From Tricholoma matsutake (taxonomy: Eukaryota; Basidiomycota; Agaricomycetes; Agaricales; Tricholomataceae): a stretch of 64,000 nt of DNA. Position numbers and translations under genes: made by a program. Below are positions 22,175 through 34,199 of this stretch, piece after piece. The notes beneath the pieces are model-generated. The model did no database searches and was not told the DNA's origin. It saw only the letters and a list, made by a program, of their open reading frames with translations. The DNA is taken from NCBI GenBank assembly GCA_026075535.2, contig AP026541.1, positions 4,154,001 through 4,218,000 of the forward strand, given 5' to 3'. Numbering within the stretch: position 1 is the stretch's first letter; each line of letters starts with the position of its first letter.

Positions 22175-23200
22175 TTAGGGTCTCTCGAGTACTTGCCTAG
22201 GCTACTCATAACATATGTATTGGACCTTGTCCACTAGGTGCTGTCGCAAGCGTCAGCATAAACCTTGCTTATGGATATTCAAAAAAAGCTGCCACACTGA
22301 GTACTGAAAACATGGCAACATCCCAGTGCACCGCTCCTCGCGGTGCGAACTGTATCTGCCCCTAATGTACCTAAAAGTCTGTTTGTGCATGTTGAAAAAT
22401 GCATGAAACAATAATTGTCGGGTGGAGAGACCTTGCAAGCAAGGTAACTCCAAGTTGTTCTTCCAAGGAATGCTCATTTAATTTGTTTTCGGTCTAATAT
22501 ATACGTATCATTCTGAGTTTTACAAGAAGTCCTTCATCTTGAAATATTTGTATCGAGGGTCTCGACACAAGTATTAAGAGTACTTCCACATTACCAGCTT
22601 ACGTTGAGCTTATTGGTCCACAATACTTCCTCAAGGTATCTTGTCAGTGAGAGTACCGTACATTGCAATTGGTAGGCAACCGATGCCAAATGCGGCCTCG
22701 ATACTGGATACTAGAGTGTATTCGCAACTGCCATTTCAATCCAGACTAAGTCCACGGTTACTTAGGATTAATTGGCACGCATCCACATGTTGGTGTTGAT
22801 TTCCCTTTTATGGTCATTTGGCTGGGCACATCTCTGCCGAAACCTCTTGAAGGGCACTGCAATCATATTATATAAATGAACCGCATTATTGGCAGGTAAA
22901 TGTTTTCCAAGGTCTAGATAGCGGTGGATATCCTCCATCAGAGAAATGGATCGTAGCTAAGCGAGTTAGCTGAGTGATCTGTACCAGTCTGTACCGGTAG
23001 ATACCAACACCCAATTTACTGATGTCAAAACAGTAAGAATTCATAGGAGGCTCCATCACATGACTGAGGTTCAGGTGTCAGTGATTCGATTGTGTCTTGA
23101 GCTCTAATAGGGCTAAATATTACAGGGCGGAGTGGGCCTTAGTGCGAAATGCAAAGAACAGTGTGGAACTTGTCCTTTCAACAACACCTGCAATATCATA
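22175..23200. other. Interval between the ABC gene and a TIR element
   Basis: No gene, RNA or repeat is supported. The first 300 bases presumably hold the 3' UTR and polyadenylation site of the transporter. Confidence 0.4.
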
Positions 23201-23910
23201 TATGACCCTTTAGAAAACAGATCACATGAGCATTCCTATCACATGCACTCCCAACTTAGGAAAGAAATTTTGAAGTCTAAGCCCTCGGTGGGGAGAATCT
23301 TGTGAAGCTAGACAAGGTGGCATAAAATAACTATGCAGTAAATGAGTGGAGATTTAAAGTTCTAAAGAGAAAACACATGTATTGGCCAATAATAAGGGAT
23401 TAACATTGGAATGGGACAAAAAATGTGGGTCACACATCATGACAACTCTTGACAGGTCTTTTGGAAGATATCATGTCCCTGGTGGTCCAGACCAGCCATA
23501 GCCCCCCCCTCAACACCATGTGTTTCCACCCTACTGCCATGCTAAATAACCACCTAGACATCTGTGCTGAGGGCATGCTAAGTTTGGCAAGGTGGTGCTG
23601 GTGACAGAAGGGGTGGCATCTGCAGCTGTGATATAGACTTCATCCTCATCCACTGAATTGTCGACAGGATAGATGTGTCCCATCAGCGTGATCTTTGAGA
23701 ACAGAAGGCGGCTGAGAGTCCAAAACGCTCCTCACTGGTAAAGACACAACATGTGCCCTCAGGACAGGCCACAAGAGTCCGTGTTGGTGTCGAGTTATGG
23801 ATGCGCTAGGTGCCGTGAGGAGCAAGAGAAATGAAAAGTTGTCAACACAACTCGGCATGCACCCACGTGCTCGTGGTTTACTCATGTGATCTGTTTTCTA
23901 AAGGGTCGTA
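23201..23910. mobile_element. TIR element of about 0.7 kb with TA flanks
   Basis: The two ends are 30-bp inverted repeats with one mismatch: GACCCTTTAGAAAACAGATC near 23204 and its complement ending near 23907. TA stands at both outer edges. The inside has no transposase frame. Most likely a non-autonomous TA-targeting element; whether the TA belongs to the TIR or to the target cannot be decided from one copy. Confidence 0.75.
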
Positions 23911-24285
23911 TTGCTTGGGACCCTTTCAACCCGGGACGTGGCTGAAAAAGGAAATTCAACACGTGCCTTCATGTGAGAAGGCTTCCGGCATGATGACTTG
24001 ATTCTCATGGATGAGAGTACACGGAATAGGTGAAAAGACTCCTTCGGCAACCCAAAGGATCAGCCTGAAGGGTCCGATATTTTATTTGGGCCTCGAGGTA
24101 CACCCCCTGTAAATAGTGGAGGGAGGGTGGGAACACAAAAGTTACCATATGCTAAGCAAAAACTATGAGAAATTACTGCAAGAAAGTAAGTAATTCAGAG
24201 AGGAAAGACTGGCAGAAATCCTTTCCTAGGGAGTAAAAGGATTGCAGAGAGGTCCTGAGACAGGAAAAGTCTCTGAATCTCTTCT
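23911..24285. other. Flank of copia-2 carrying dispersed repeat copy A (23991-24104)
   Basis: The segment tgatgacttgattctcatgg...ggtacacc (23991-24104) recurs at 29713-29827 in the same orientation, with many C-T and G-A differences. With copia-2 removed the two copies would lie about 0.4 kb apart, so they may be the ends of a small, older element. The last five bases (24281-24285, cttct) are the copia-2 target duplication. Confidence 0.6.
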
Positions 24286-24703
24286 TGTAGAAAATCAATC
24301 CTAGTGTAAACAAGAATAATCTCAGTCCTTGGATAAGTGACTGTATTACACAAGACTGTACCTAGTGTAAACAAGAATAATCTAAGGTACAGTAAGTATC
24401 ATTCCATGGAGCAGAGTGTAAATGACGCTCACCTCAGTCCTTGGATAAGTGACTGAGGTGACTATCTATCTGCCTACATATATATATACATTCAGTCGAA
24501 CAAAAGAAAGGACAAAATAAAAAAAGGTGTCTTTGATGCATTTGTGTGAACGCATCAAAGGAAGTGCTAAGAATAGCACATGCATCATGAAGGTTGATCT
24601 CGGCTGATCACATACCGCATTTGTCTCGCGACATCAAAGGGATGCGTCAAAAATAGGACACACATCAATACACATCAAAGGGATCATGGTGTGAATCCCA
24701 ACA
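24286..24703 (-). repeat. copia-2 3' LTR
   Basis: 418 bp, plus-strand ends tgtagaaaat and cccaaca. It contains an internal duplication of ctagtgtaaacaagaataat and paired cagtccttggataagtgact segments. Confidence 0.95.
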
Positions 24704-24744
24704 CTCCTCCTCACCGTGGTCACTCCTCCTCACATGGAATCGTC

Positions 24745-27700
24745 CTAGCATAGCCCAAGGAAGCCTCTGAGGTAAGTGAACCGTTGGACATTGAGTGCTT
24801 TGGTGAACATGTCCGCAACATTCTCGCGGGTGTTGACATATGTGAGCCGAAGGTGATTAGACTGGACATGATTGTGAAGAAAATGATACTTGATGTCTAC
24901 GTGTTTGACTCGGGAGTGCAGAAGGGGGTCTTCGGAGAGAGCTTTGGCTGTGGTGTTGTCACAGAAAATAGTAGTCGGCAGGGTTTGGTCGTAGTTAATA
25001 GAGTTGAGTAGGGTACAGAGCCAGATACATTCTTTGGCCACCTCAAATGCAGCAATGTATTCTGCCTCACATGAAGATGCAGCGACAACCTTCTGTTTGC
25101 GCACTGACCAGGAGATGGCACCAGAGCCAAGTGAGCAGACGTAACCCCCGATGCTTCGACGCGTGTCAAGGCAGCTAGCCCAGTCAGAGTCGCTATAGGC
25201 ATGGAGTGTGATAGGAGAGGCTCCCCTGAGGCACAACTTGAGGTCTCTCATCCCCTTGAGATAGCAAACGAGTCTTATGGCAGCCCCCCAGTGTTCGAAG
25301 GAGTAAGAGTCAAGATACTGTGAGAGCTGTTGGACCGCGTAGGAGATATCGGGGTGCGTGGAGATTGCCAGGTACAGCAGACAGCCTATGAGGGAATGGT
25401 AGGGTATTTTACTAAGTTGCAGTCGATCTTCAGCATTAGTAGACTGTAGGGAAGTGCAGCGCAGTTTGCATCCAGGTTCGAGAGGGGCAGACACTGGGTG
25501 GGAATCTTTTTGGCCAAACTGCTCAATAATTTTGTCGATGAGGGCAGTTTGGGAGAGCATAACAGTTCTGGCAGCCTGGTCCCAGGATATGGCGATCCCC
25601 ATAATAAAGCGTGCAGTACCCAGGTCAGAGATTGTCCATACAGTCCACATTTGAGCCTTGAAGCGCTCGTTTTCTTCCCTGGAGTCTGAAATAGAGAGAT
25701 AGTCATCAATATGAACAGCACAAATAACAATCCCACTGTCAGTCTTGTGATAGTAAATGCAGGATTCACAGGCCAAACGCATAAACCCCCACTCTATCAT
25801 CTGGGTGTTCAGCATCTGGTTCCAAATGTGACCACTCTGCTTCATCCCATACAAGCTGCGCTGAAGTTCCCACACCCAGTCTTCCTTGCCAGGCTCCTCA
25901 AATCCAACAGGCTGTTGCATATACTGCACTTCATCCTCGGGCAGTAAACCATACAGGAACGTGGTCTTAACATTGATCTGTTGCGCGTCCCAGCCCAGGG
26001 AGGCAGCTAAATGTAGTAGGATATGCCATGATTCCATGTGCGCAGTAGGTGAGGTGGTTTTAGTGTAATCTTTACCATATATTTGTTCAAAACCTTTGAA
26101 AACAAGATGCACTTTCCATCTAACTGCATTCCCCTTCTCATCATGCTTGATATGGAAAACGGGTTTCCCTTTTCGGATCCACTTGCCAGATGGTACCTCT
26201 GATCATGGTATGAGCTTGTAAACGCCCATGTCCTTTAAAGATCTCAACTCCTCCCAGTACCCAGCTTCCCATTGTGCTGCATCAGCTGAGTCCTTAGCTT
26301 CATTCCACATCCTGGGCTCATCCTCGAACTGGAGGGATTCCGGATCAATGTCAGTCATTTCTGAGATCAGGGCAAGAAGCTCGTGTGCCTGATCACTGAG
26401 ATCAAGGTTACCGAAAGTCCATTGATCACATCATTACTGGCAGAAGTCTCCCCGGGATGATCAGTATTCCGTTCCGTTGTGCACTTTGCTTCCCTCCGTT
26501 GTCTCTGTTGTTCCTTGATGCAATCAGCACTTTCCTGAGAAGCTCATACAGCTAACTCAGTGTGGGTAGTGGCTGGCCCACCGCCTGGGTTATGTTTGGT
26601 TGGTATTTGGATGCGGGTTGACCAGTGTGGGGGTTGGGTTGGTTGTATAATCGGTTCTGCAGGTGAGCTATCAATTTCATCATCGTCGTCATTATGTGGA
26701 AGCAGAGGTGTCGGGTATACGGGTTCGGTGATTACAGGTTCTGAGGATGTGGATTTGGTGATTACGGGTTCTGATGTGCCAGGTACTTCCCCTGGTCCTG
26801 ATGGGTGGTACCCCTCATGGCTTTCAATGAAGCGGACATGGCAGGAACTGTGTACCTTATGGGTGGAATGGTCATAGCAATGGTAGGCTTTGGATTTGGG
26901 TTCATACCCGACCAGTACGCATTCTATAGAATGGTCAAAGATTTTTGTGCCCATAGTTCAGGAAACGCGTCGTCCTTATTCTTTAATGGAATAGACCATG
27001 GGAAAGATGTATAGTCATCGACGATATCAATCACATATTCGTTACCAGTACGGGACCTGATGGCATGCGGCCCAGATAAGTCTACCCATACTTTCTCTAG
27101 CCTCCTTGTTGCCTTATGCCCATCGCCCTCCTTTCGCTTCTTTGGGACTGATGTTCTCGTCTGCTTTCCGAGGATGCATGTGTCACATTTTGGTGGTCTC
27201 GAGGTGTAGGATGTGGACGCACCTGTGAGCGTTCCCTTTTTGGCCATGTCCCATATTGATTGGTAGTTTGCATGACCGAGACGACGGTGCCAAGTTTCAA
27301 GGGTGGGGTGAGCGTGCATAGTAAAGGTGTGGTCAGCTGTGGCAGAGTGCAAGGTGAGCATGTAGAGTTTTTTGGAAGGTAGTTGGGAGCCTCGAGCAAT
27401 AAGAGCCCCAGTAGATTTGTCAGTGATCCAACAAGAAGAGGAATCAAAATGTGCGATAGCATTGGAGTCCTCAGCAAGGGAGCCAACAGAGATGAGGCGG
27501 ACTGTCGCATTTGGTATGTAGAGGGTATTACATAATGTGATTGATGCGCCTCATGCCACCCATAATTTGATATCACCGATGCCAATGGCAGTGATAGAGG
27601 AACTGCCAATCCCTTTTACCGGGCGGGGTTGAATGGCATGAAGGGAAAGAAAGTCAGATTCATCTGGGGATATGTGTGCAGTGGCACCAGTGTCGACAAT

Positions 27701-28891
27701 GAAGGGAAAATCTGTGAGGGACAACTCACTTCAGTTTGATTGATTCAAGGGTTTGACAGTGAGCGCACTCTCTGTGGAAAAGGCATGGTGCACATTCCAG
27801 TCGATGGAAGTGACTGGCTCCTCCTCAATTAGTAGCCAACCCTCATACTCGACCTCATCGATCATGGCCATGGGGATAGGATCAGAGGCTAGACCAGCAA
27901 ATGGGATGAAGGCATCCTGGGAGGATGCAATGGCGCTCGGCTCCAACAGAAAGGTGTAGGCACGCCCATTGGCGTCTCTCATAGAGACAGGGACCTTGGA
28001 ATCAGTGTGCATACTATTATCCTGCTTCTTCCCTTTTTCCTTCGCAGCCCTTTGAGCTGCTATGGACTCATCAATAGACTTCCCAGCCACCCCCCCCCCC
28101 CCACTTTTCATGCAGTACTCAATCGAGTGACCTGGCTTCCTGCATAGTGAATTGGTACAAGTCAGTGCGTTGGCCAATCTGCTTGGCTTGGCTTGGGCAG
28201 CCAGGGTGACAGAGGAAGTGGGAGTACTGTGACGGTCGTTCTCAATGAGGGATTGCTCATTTTCAAGGAAAAGGCAGATATGTTGGGAAGTATAGGGGGA
28301 ATCCTTGGTAGACACAGCAATGTCGCATGAAATGATGGATCGGGCATTTGGAAAATTTGAGCTAAGGGAATTCAGAGCAGCAATACATCGAAGTAAGTCA
28401 GGTTTTATGTTACCCATTGCGAATGCACGGTCTATGAGTGCATAGATTTTGTCCACGGTCTCAGGGAGCGGGGTCGTAGTGGTACACTGGATAGATAATG
28501 CCTGCTGCAGCAAATGGACCTGTCTCACAGGCCCTTCATTCTCATGACGATTTCGGAGCACTGTCCAATTTTCAGCAGTGGGTCTGTCCATACTGATGAA
28601 AGGGTGTTCAGAGGGCGCAATGCTGGACGCAAGGAAGGCATACACTAATTTGGAGTTGGCCTGCCAGTTGTTGAGGGAACGAGGATCAGAGGCAGGGGGT
28701 CTGGATATGTTTCCAGTGATGTAGCCGTACAGACCATTCAAAGAAAGGGAAATAATAATTTCCTCGCACCATTCCTTATAGTTGGATTTCAGTCTATTGA
28801 GCTTTACACCAGAGTATTGAACCGAGAGTTTCAACAGGGAAATAGATGGATTAGTTAGGTTAGCAGCCATGGCGTCGAGAAGTGGTGACAC
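24745..28891 (-). pseudogene. Gag-Pol of copia-2, frames broken
   Basis: Read on the minus strand. Gag (28891-27731) starts MSPLLDAMAANL and has a zinc knuckle CTNSLCRKPGHSIEYC with unusual C-x4-C-x4-H-x4-C spacing. Protease core IVDTGATAH lies near 27690-27705. The integrase zinc region HRRLGHANYQS...CDTCILGKQT and WVDLSGPH follow (27361-26924). A deletion after PLKNKDDAFPELW removes the rest of the integrase core and joins out of frame to KIFDHSIECVLVGYEPKS. RT (from 26112) has INVKTTFL, where the family has DVKTAFL, so the catalytic Asp is Asn, and HIDD at the second site. RNase H is YSDSDWAS...SSCEAEYIA. The coding region ends at 24745, 42 bp from the 3' LTR. The copy cannot be autonomous. 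Confidence 0.92.
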
Positions 28892-29052
28892 ACGCTACGA
28901 GAGGTATGAAAGGTGAGGTCGGCCAGAGGCTGATCACACAAAGGATATGTGTTTGATCCGGGTGATCGGAACTTGATCGAATGATGGCACTCCCGAAGAA
29001 GGCATGCCTGGTGGCTAGGAAACTTTCTACTGTCGTTTATGCATGACGAGAA

Positions 29053-29064
29053 TGGCCCATAACC
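29053..29064 (-). promoter_or_regulatory. copia-2 primer-binding site
   Basis: Minus strand GGTTATGGGCCA, touching the 5' LTR; 11 of 12 bases match the site of copia-1. Confidence 0.75.
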
Positions 29065-29482
29065 TGTAGAAAATCAATCCTAGTGTAAACAAGAATAATC
29101 TCAGTCCTTGGATAAGTGACTGTATTACACAAGACTGTACCTAGTGTAAACAAGAATAATCTAAGGTACAGTAAGTATCATTCTGTGGAGCAGAGTGTAA
29201 ATGATGCTCACCTCAGTCCTTGGATAAGTGACTGAGGTGACTATCTATCTGCCTACATATATATATACATTCAGTCGAACAAAAGAAAGGACGAAAGAAA
29301 AAAAGGTGTCTTTGATGCGTTTGTGTGAACGCATCAAAGGAAGTGCTAAGAATAGCACATGCATCACGAAGGTTGATCTCGGCTGATCACATACCGTGTT
29401 TGTCTCGCGACATCAAAGGAATGCATCAAAAATAGGACATGCATCAATACGCATCAAAGGGATCACGGTGTGAATCCCAACA
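29065..29482 (-). repeat. copia-2 5' LTR
   Basis: 418 bp partner of 24286-24703. Where the two differ, one copy often has CG and the other TG or CA. In several places (ccatgg/ctgtgg, accgca/accgtg) each copy has lost a CG in a different way. Confidence 0.95.
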
Positions 29483-29931
29483 CTTCTCTTCCTAGGAATA
29501 GGGGTCTTTGGCATGTGACATGTGCAAGGAAAAGTCTGGAGGGACTTGAAATGCACATGGTGCAGCAGTTCAGCATGAACATTACTCCACATGTGGTGTA
29601 GAGGACATAAGGTGCATGCGTGCAGGCAGAGAGTCATAGCAACGATACATTCAGACTGCTCACCATTGGACTTGCGTAAATGGGATTTAAACTTAACCAA
29701 TGTGTGAGGGTATGATGACTTGATTCTCATGGACAGGAAGTAAACAGAATAGGTAAAAAGACTCCTTTGGCAACCCAAAGGGTCAGCCTGAAGGGTCCAA
29801 TATCTTATTTGGGCCTCAAGGTACACCTAAGACCTATTAGAAAGGGGAAGAAAAGGGGTACTAGTAGAAGGAAGAGTAAGGTGAAGGAGAGGGGAGTAGA
29901 AGAAGAAATGAAAGGAGAAAGAGATGAGGTT
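29483..29931. other. Host interval between copia-2 and copia-3, repeat copy B at 29713-29827
   Basis: Sequence flanked by insertions on both sides. Copy B of the dispersed segment described at 23991-24104 lies here. A purine-rich stretch (about 29840-29931) follows. The last five bases (29927-29931, aggtt) are the copia-3 target duplication. No gene. Confidence 0.55.
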
Positions 29932-30194
29932 TGTTGGAGCAGACTATATACGCTGCACAGGGGAAGAGACTACATGTTCCTTACAACCTACCTGGGGTTT
30001 AGTTAGACTTACAGCTAGGGTTAGCAGAGGTAAGAACACTATATTCCTACTACAGTACAGAGGTTCTCCTTATATACATAATAGTAAGGATATCACATGA
30101 CTCCAGAGGAATATGCATATGAAACATGTATCAATATTGGTAATTAATGTGGGAGAATATGCACATGCAACAATATTGGTAATTAATTTCAACA
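29932..30194 (-). repeat. copia-3 3' LTR
   Basis: 263 bp. On the plus strand the first 165 bp or so (U5-R) match copia-1; the rest (U3) has a tandem motif caatattggtaattaat that copia-1 lacks. Confidence 0.95.
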
Positions 30195-30226
30195 CCCCCC
30201 CTCAAACTGTAAAGCACTCTAAGCAG

Positions 30227-33200
30227 CTAAGTTTGAACCTCAAAAGTAATTCCAAGAGAGTCTCTAATTTTCCTGAATAGAATGGCACCAAGGTTCTTTG
30301 TGAACATGTCAGCCGGATTATCACTTCCAGGAATGAAAACGACTGTGACTTTGTCATTTTCTATGCATTCGCGGGTGTAGTGGTGGCAAATGTCTATGTG
30401 TTTAGTCCTCCTTTCCTGAACTGGATTTGATCTGATAAAGATGGATCCCTGATTGTCAGCACAGATTGGTACACGCTTCAGTATATATCCAAGTTCCTGG
30501 AATAGGGACTCTATCCACACTATCTGCTGACAGGTGTCAGAGAGAGCCATGTATTCGGCTTCTGTGGATGACAGTGCTACAGTTTTTTGTAAACGGGATT
30601 GCCAGCACACAATGCCACTCGCTAAAGTAGCAAAGTAACCCATTGTAGATTGGCGCTTGATAGTGTCAGCTGCCCAATCAGAATCTGTGAAGGCTTGTAG
30701 CCCTTCGGATTTCTTTCCATCATAGACAAGATTATATTTCTGGGTTCCCACCAGATAGCACATGATGTACATTGCTTTGTCTAGATGTTCTTGGCTAGGA
30801 TTAGCCAAGAATTGTGACATCTTGATTACTGCGTAAGCGATATCAGGTCGTGTTCTGAGCATCAGATACAATAAAGATCTGATCACAGACTGATATTTCG
30901 ATCTAAGCGCCGCATTTGGCATCGCTGTGTTTTCCGACGGTTGGTAACCAGTCAGGAGGGGAGTGGGGGAAGCTTTGGCATTTGTCATCTCAAACCTCTC
31001 AAGCACTTTGGCGAGATATTCTGTTTGATTGAGTTTGATTTTATTTGCGGTCTGGGTGACACACATGCCTAAGAATTCCATGACGTTTTCCATACTATGG
31101 CACTCCCATTGCTTCAGACAAGCATTTTTCTTTTCATCCACAAGTTTCTTGTTCTTCCCCATGAACAAGCCATCATCAACATAGACTAGTGCAATAACAA
31201 TGCTGCCTGTCTTAGGATCCTTGTGTATGAAGATGCCGGCATCAGAGCTGGCACACACGAACCCAATGGTGTGCATAAATGCCTTTAGCTCTTTCCACCA
31301 TGCAAGTGAAGCCTGTTTTAGACCATACAATGCTCAGTGTAAGCACATTACTTTGCGCTCTTTTCCCTCGAGTCTGAAACCCTCGGGTTGATCCATATAG
31401 ATCTCCTCCTCTAGTTTGCCATATAAAAATGCAGTTTTTACATCTAGACCAGTCATATACATGCCTTCTAGAGATGCAAGTGCAAACATGAGGCGTACGG
31501 TCTCATAGCGGACTACTGGTGAGAAAATCTCATCAAAGTCAACACCTTCGACTTGTGAAAAGCCTTTCGCCACGAGTCTGGCTCATTTTCTTCCGTCCGA
31601 TTTCACAGAGAAAACCCATCTATTTTTGATCGTTTTTTGATCATGTGGAAGATTGACGATGTCATAGACTTGTTGCTTGCAAAGAGCCTCTAATTCTTCA
31701 TGACAAGCCTGTTTCCACTCAAGTTGCTGCTGCCGTGATGGGCACACAATATTGCAAAATTGGTTTGGAACTTGGCTTATTTCACTTGATGGTGTGACTG
31801 CTTTTGACAACAGCCAGCAAATAAGCTTATCTCCACCTTCCTTGGTTATCTTTTGAATATAACCTGCTTCGTCCGGTTCCCCCATTGGGTAATCATGTTC
31901 TTGATTATTGGAATTGGGCACACTCTCGTGGGGTGCCAAACTCAGTCCAGTTACCAGTTCTTGCTGTTGAGGTTGTGGTCGTGTTCGGTTATGATCCAAA
32001 TCTTGACCCACAGATCTCTTCCAATATCGATCACACACAATGTCTCTCTCTATGTCAGAGGGGAGTTGCTTCTCTCCATAGGTATTGCCAGGACGGTTTG
32101 GGATGTTCCTCTGCCTGCCTGATCGATGGGGCAATTGCTGCCATTCCTGTTGATCATCACGTCTTGGACGAAAGTCCTCAGTGGTTCCTGGAGGCGGTGG
32201 AGGAGGAGCGTCAGTCGCATCATCATGCACCTTTTGCTTGCTTGGTACATCATCATCATCATCATTTTCTGATGATGGAGGAAGGGGCAGATTTTGTGGT
32301 GGTATAGAATCATCGCCATCCGTTCCAGATGAGTGGTTGTCATCTTCTGGTTCTGGAGGTGGAAAATCACCAAGGTCTGTCTTGGCAGGAGTTTTAGCTC
32401 CGGGACAGCATGGGAACAACATTTCATCAAATAGTGCCATAGCACCAATGAATATTGTGCCACTAAGTCGCATGAAACGGTATGCTTTAATGCCATCTTC
32501 TAATCCAAGGTACGTCATTAACTCCGATCGAGGAGCTAATGTGGTTGGACATTTCTCCTTGGGTAGATAGACGTAAGCACCGCAACCAAAGACCTTCAGA
32601 TTGTTTAGATCTGGGTGGACCTTCGTCAGGTCCTCAAAAGGTGTCAGCCATTTCAAGCACCTTATTGGGGTTCAGTTGTTTCACATGAAAAGTTTGCTGT
32701 AATCATTGGAATATTAATCTTAGTGCTTGTGGCAGGGAAAAGGACTGACCTATCATCATATCCTCCCATTTCAAGTGGTTCATCGATGAGCATCTCATTG
32801 ATGGCTTTCCATACTTCCTCATCAGAAACCAGAGGTTTGGATCCGAGGGAGACGATGTCGTCTTCTACCTCCACGATCCTTGGTTCTGGTTCGATCCTCC
32901 TCCTCTTACCTTCTCGCACCATTAGGTGCTCTTCCAGCGGTCACAGATTTTTTGTGCTGCGCAGAAGATGCATTTGCTCGAGGGTGTCTCAAGCTTGCTG
33001 ATATTCAGCGTAAACCGAATGAGAGGTAGAGGCCGCACCTGTATATGCCTGTGCAGGTGGTCGGCAGTGAGGATCCCTTGTGGGAGTGTGGTCATGCTTT
33101 TCGATGCACTGAATGAGCAGCATCGGTGGTATGATGGTGCCTTTACCATTTATAGTGGTGTAGGCACTGGAGGTGAGGTGGGTATGTTTATCTTTTGACT

Positions 33201-34005
33201 TATCCTCTTTAGTCTTTTTATTCCCATGTCATCCACATTTTTGGGATGACTCTCCATTGTTGTCTTGCCCTTCTTTGGGCTGCCATTTGGGGTTTCCCCC
33301 TTTGCATTTGACAGTGGAAAGCTTGGTGGCCTGAGGCAGGCTGGTAGGCTTCCCAACTGTCGTGCACCTTGAGGCTTCAGTGACAATGGAGTCCTTGACA
33401 TGTTTAAACATCAAGGCACTAGTAGCAGTCGTGTTAAGGACTGTGGCAGACAAAGAATTGTACTCGTGCGGCATCGCAGCAAGTAGGATCATCACCTGAA
33501 CTAGTTCGGGGATGGCAACATTGGCAGCTGTGAGGCGCTCAAACTTGTCAGCCATCTTAGCAATCTCTGGCGTGGGATTCGCAGCCGGAATTTTGATTGC
33601 TATTGCAGACCTAAAGTCCGCAAAGACTTGGGAGGGGCCATCGACACCATAATCAGTGCGAATGAGGTCCCACACCTCCTCAGCAGTGTCCTTGGTGTTG
33701 GCATGCTGCTGAATGGAGGGGGCCAGGTGGAGCACTAGGCTACCAATAGCCTGGTCATTTTTGTTGCTCCAGGTCTGGAGCTTGGCAGTAGCATTCACTA
33801 CGAGAGTAGTGTTCGTCGCCATCAAAGGAGGTGCTGGAGGCAGTTTGATTTCCGCCCTGCTAGTTATCTGCCAGAGGCCCTGAGACCTGAGCCACGCCTT
33901 CATGGAGTTGGCCCATTGATTGTAATTTGAGCCATCAAAAGTTTGTACAAGTTTTTCAAGGGTTGAAGACATGATTTTGTGGTGGTGGCTGTTATAAGCG
34001 CTCAA
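30227..34005 (-). pseudogene. Gag-Pol of copia-3, truncated and stopped
   Basis: Minus strand. Gag starts at 34005 (MSAYNSHHHKIMSSTLEK) and runs in close parallel to copia-1 until TGA at 33229-33231. There copia-1 reads arginines RKRGRRGD and copia-3 reads QKCG-stop: four CGN codons changed in a row. The internal deletion lies at about 32665, joining the region after copia-1 residue 444 to the end of the integrase. Two further TGA codons stand where copia-1 has CGA: before RLVAKGF (about 31574) and in LRRALYGL (about 31331). RT YVDDGLF and RNase H STEAEYMA are present. Arg-to-His, -Gln and -Cys changes are scattered throughout. The product cannot process itself or integrate, so movement must have needed another copy's proteins. 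Confidence 0.95.
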
Positions 34006-34187
34006 TCAGTCTTTTATCCAAGAAAACACATTTGACAATCTCAGGAAAAAACACTCCTTCAGAGTGGTTAACCCTAGTCAACCTAGGTTTTAAGTGCAGC
34101 TCACGAAGAGCGCAAGGTTATAATTTGGAGACGATGAAGTCAACATCATTTGCAGCCAATTAAGGCGCATTTGCGATGTGCCCAGCA

Positions 34188-34199
34188 GGGCCCATAACC
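34188..34199 (-). promoter_or_regulatory. copia-3 primer-binding site
   Basis: Minus strand GGTTATGGGCCC, identical to the copia-1 site and touching the 5' LTR; the next bases (tgctgggca) are also shared. Confidence 0.8.

Larger units (their letters stand above)
24286..29482 (-). mobile_element. copia-2: Ty1/copia element, decayed
   Basis: Minus-strand element with 418-bp LTRs at 24286-24703 and 29065-29482 and target duplication cttct (24281-24285; 29483-29487). The LTRs differ at about 15 positions by my count; all but one are transitions, many at CG versus TG/CA. The primer-binding site is next to the 5' LTR, and the polypurine tract (gaggaggag) next to the 3' LTR. Part of the integrase core is deleted. 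Confidence 0.95.

Noticed and set aside
23646..23885. 79-residue minus-strand ORF in the TIR element
   Set aside because: No family resemblance, and it starts inside the inverted repeat, so coding is unlikely.
31853..32570. Plus-strand ORFs within copia-3, one with a His run
   Set aside because: They are opposite-strand shadows of the Pro/Asp-rich linker of Gag-Pol; the same shadows appear in copia-1.
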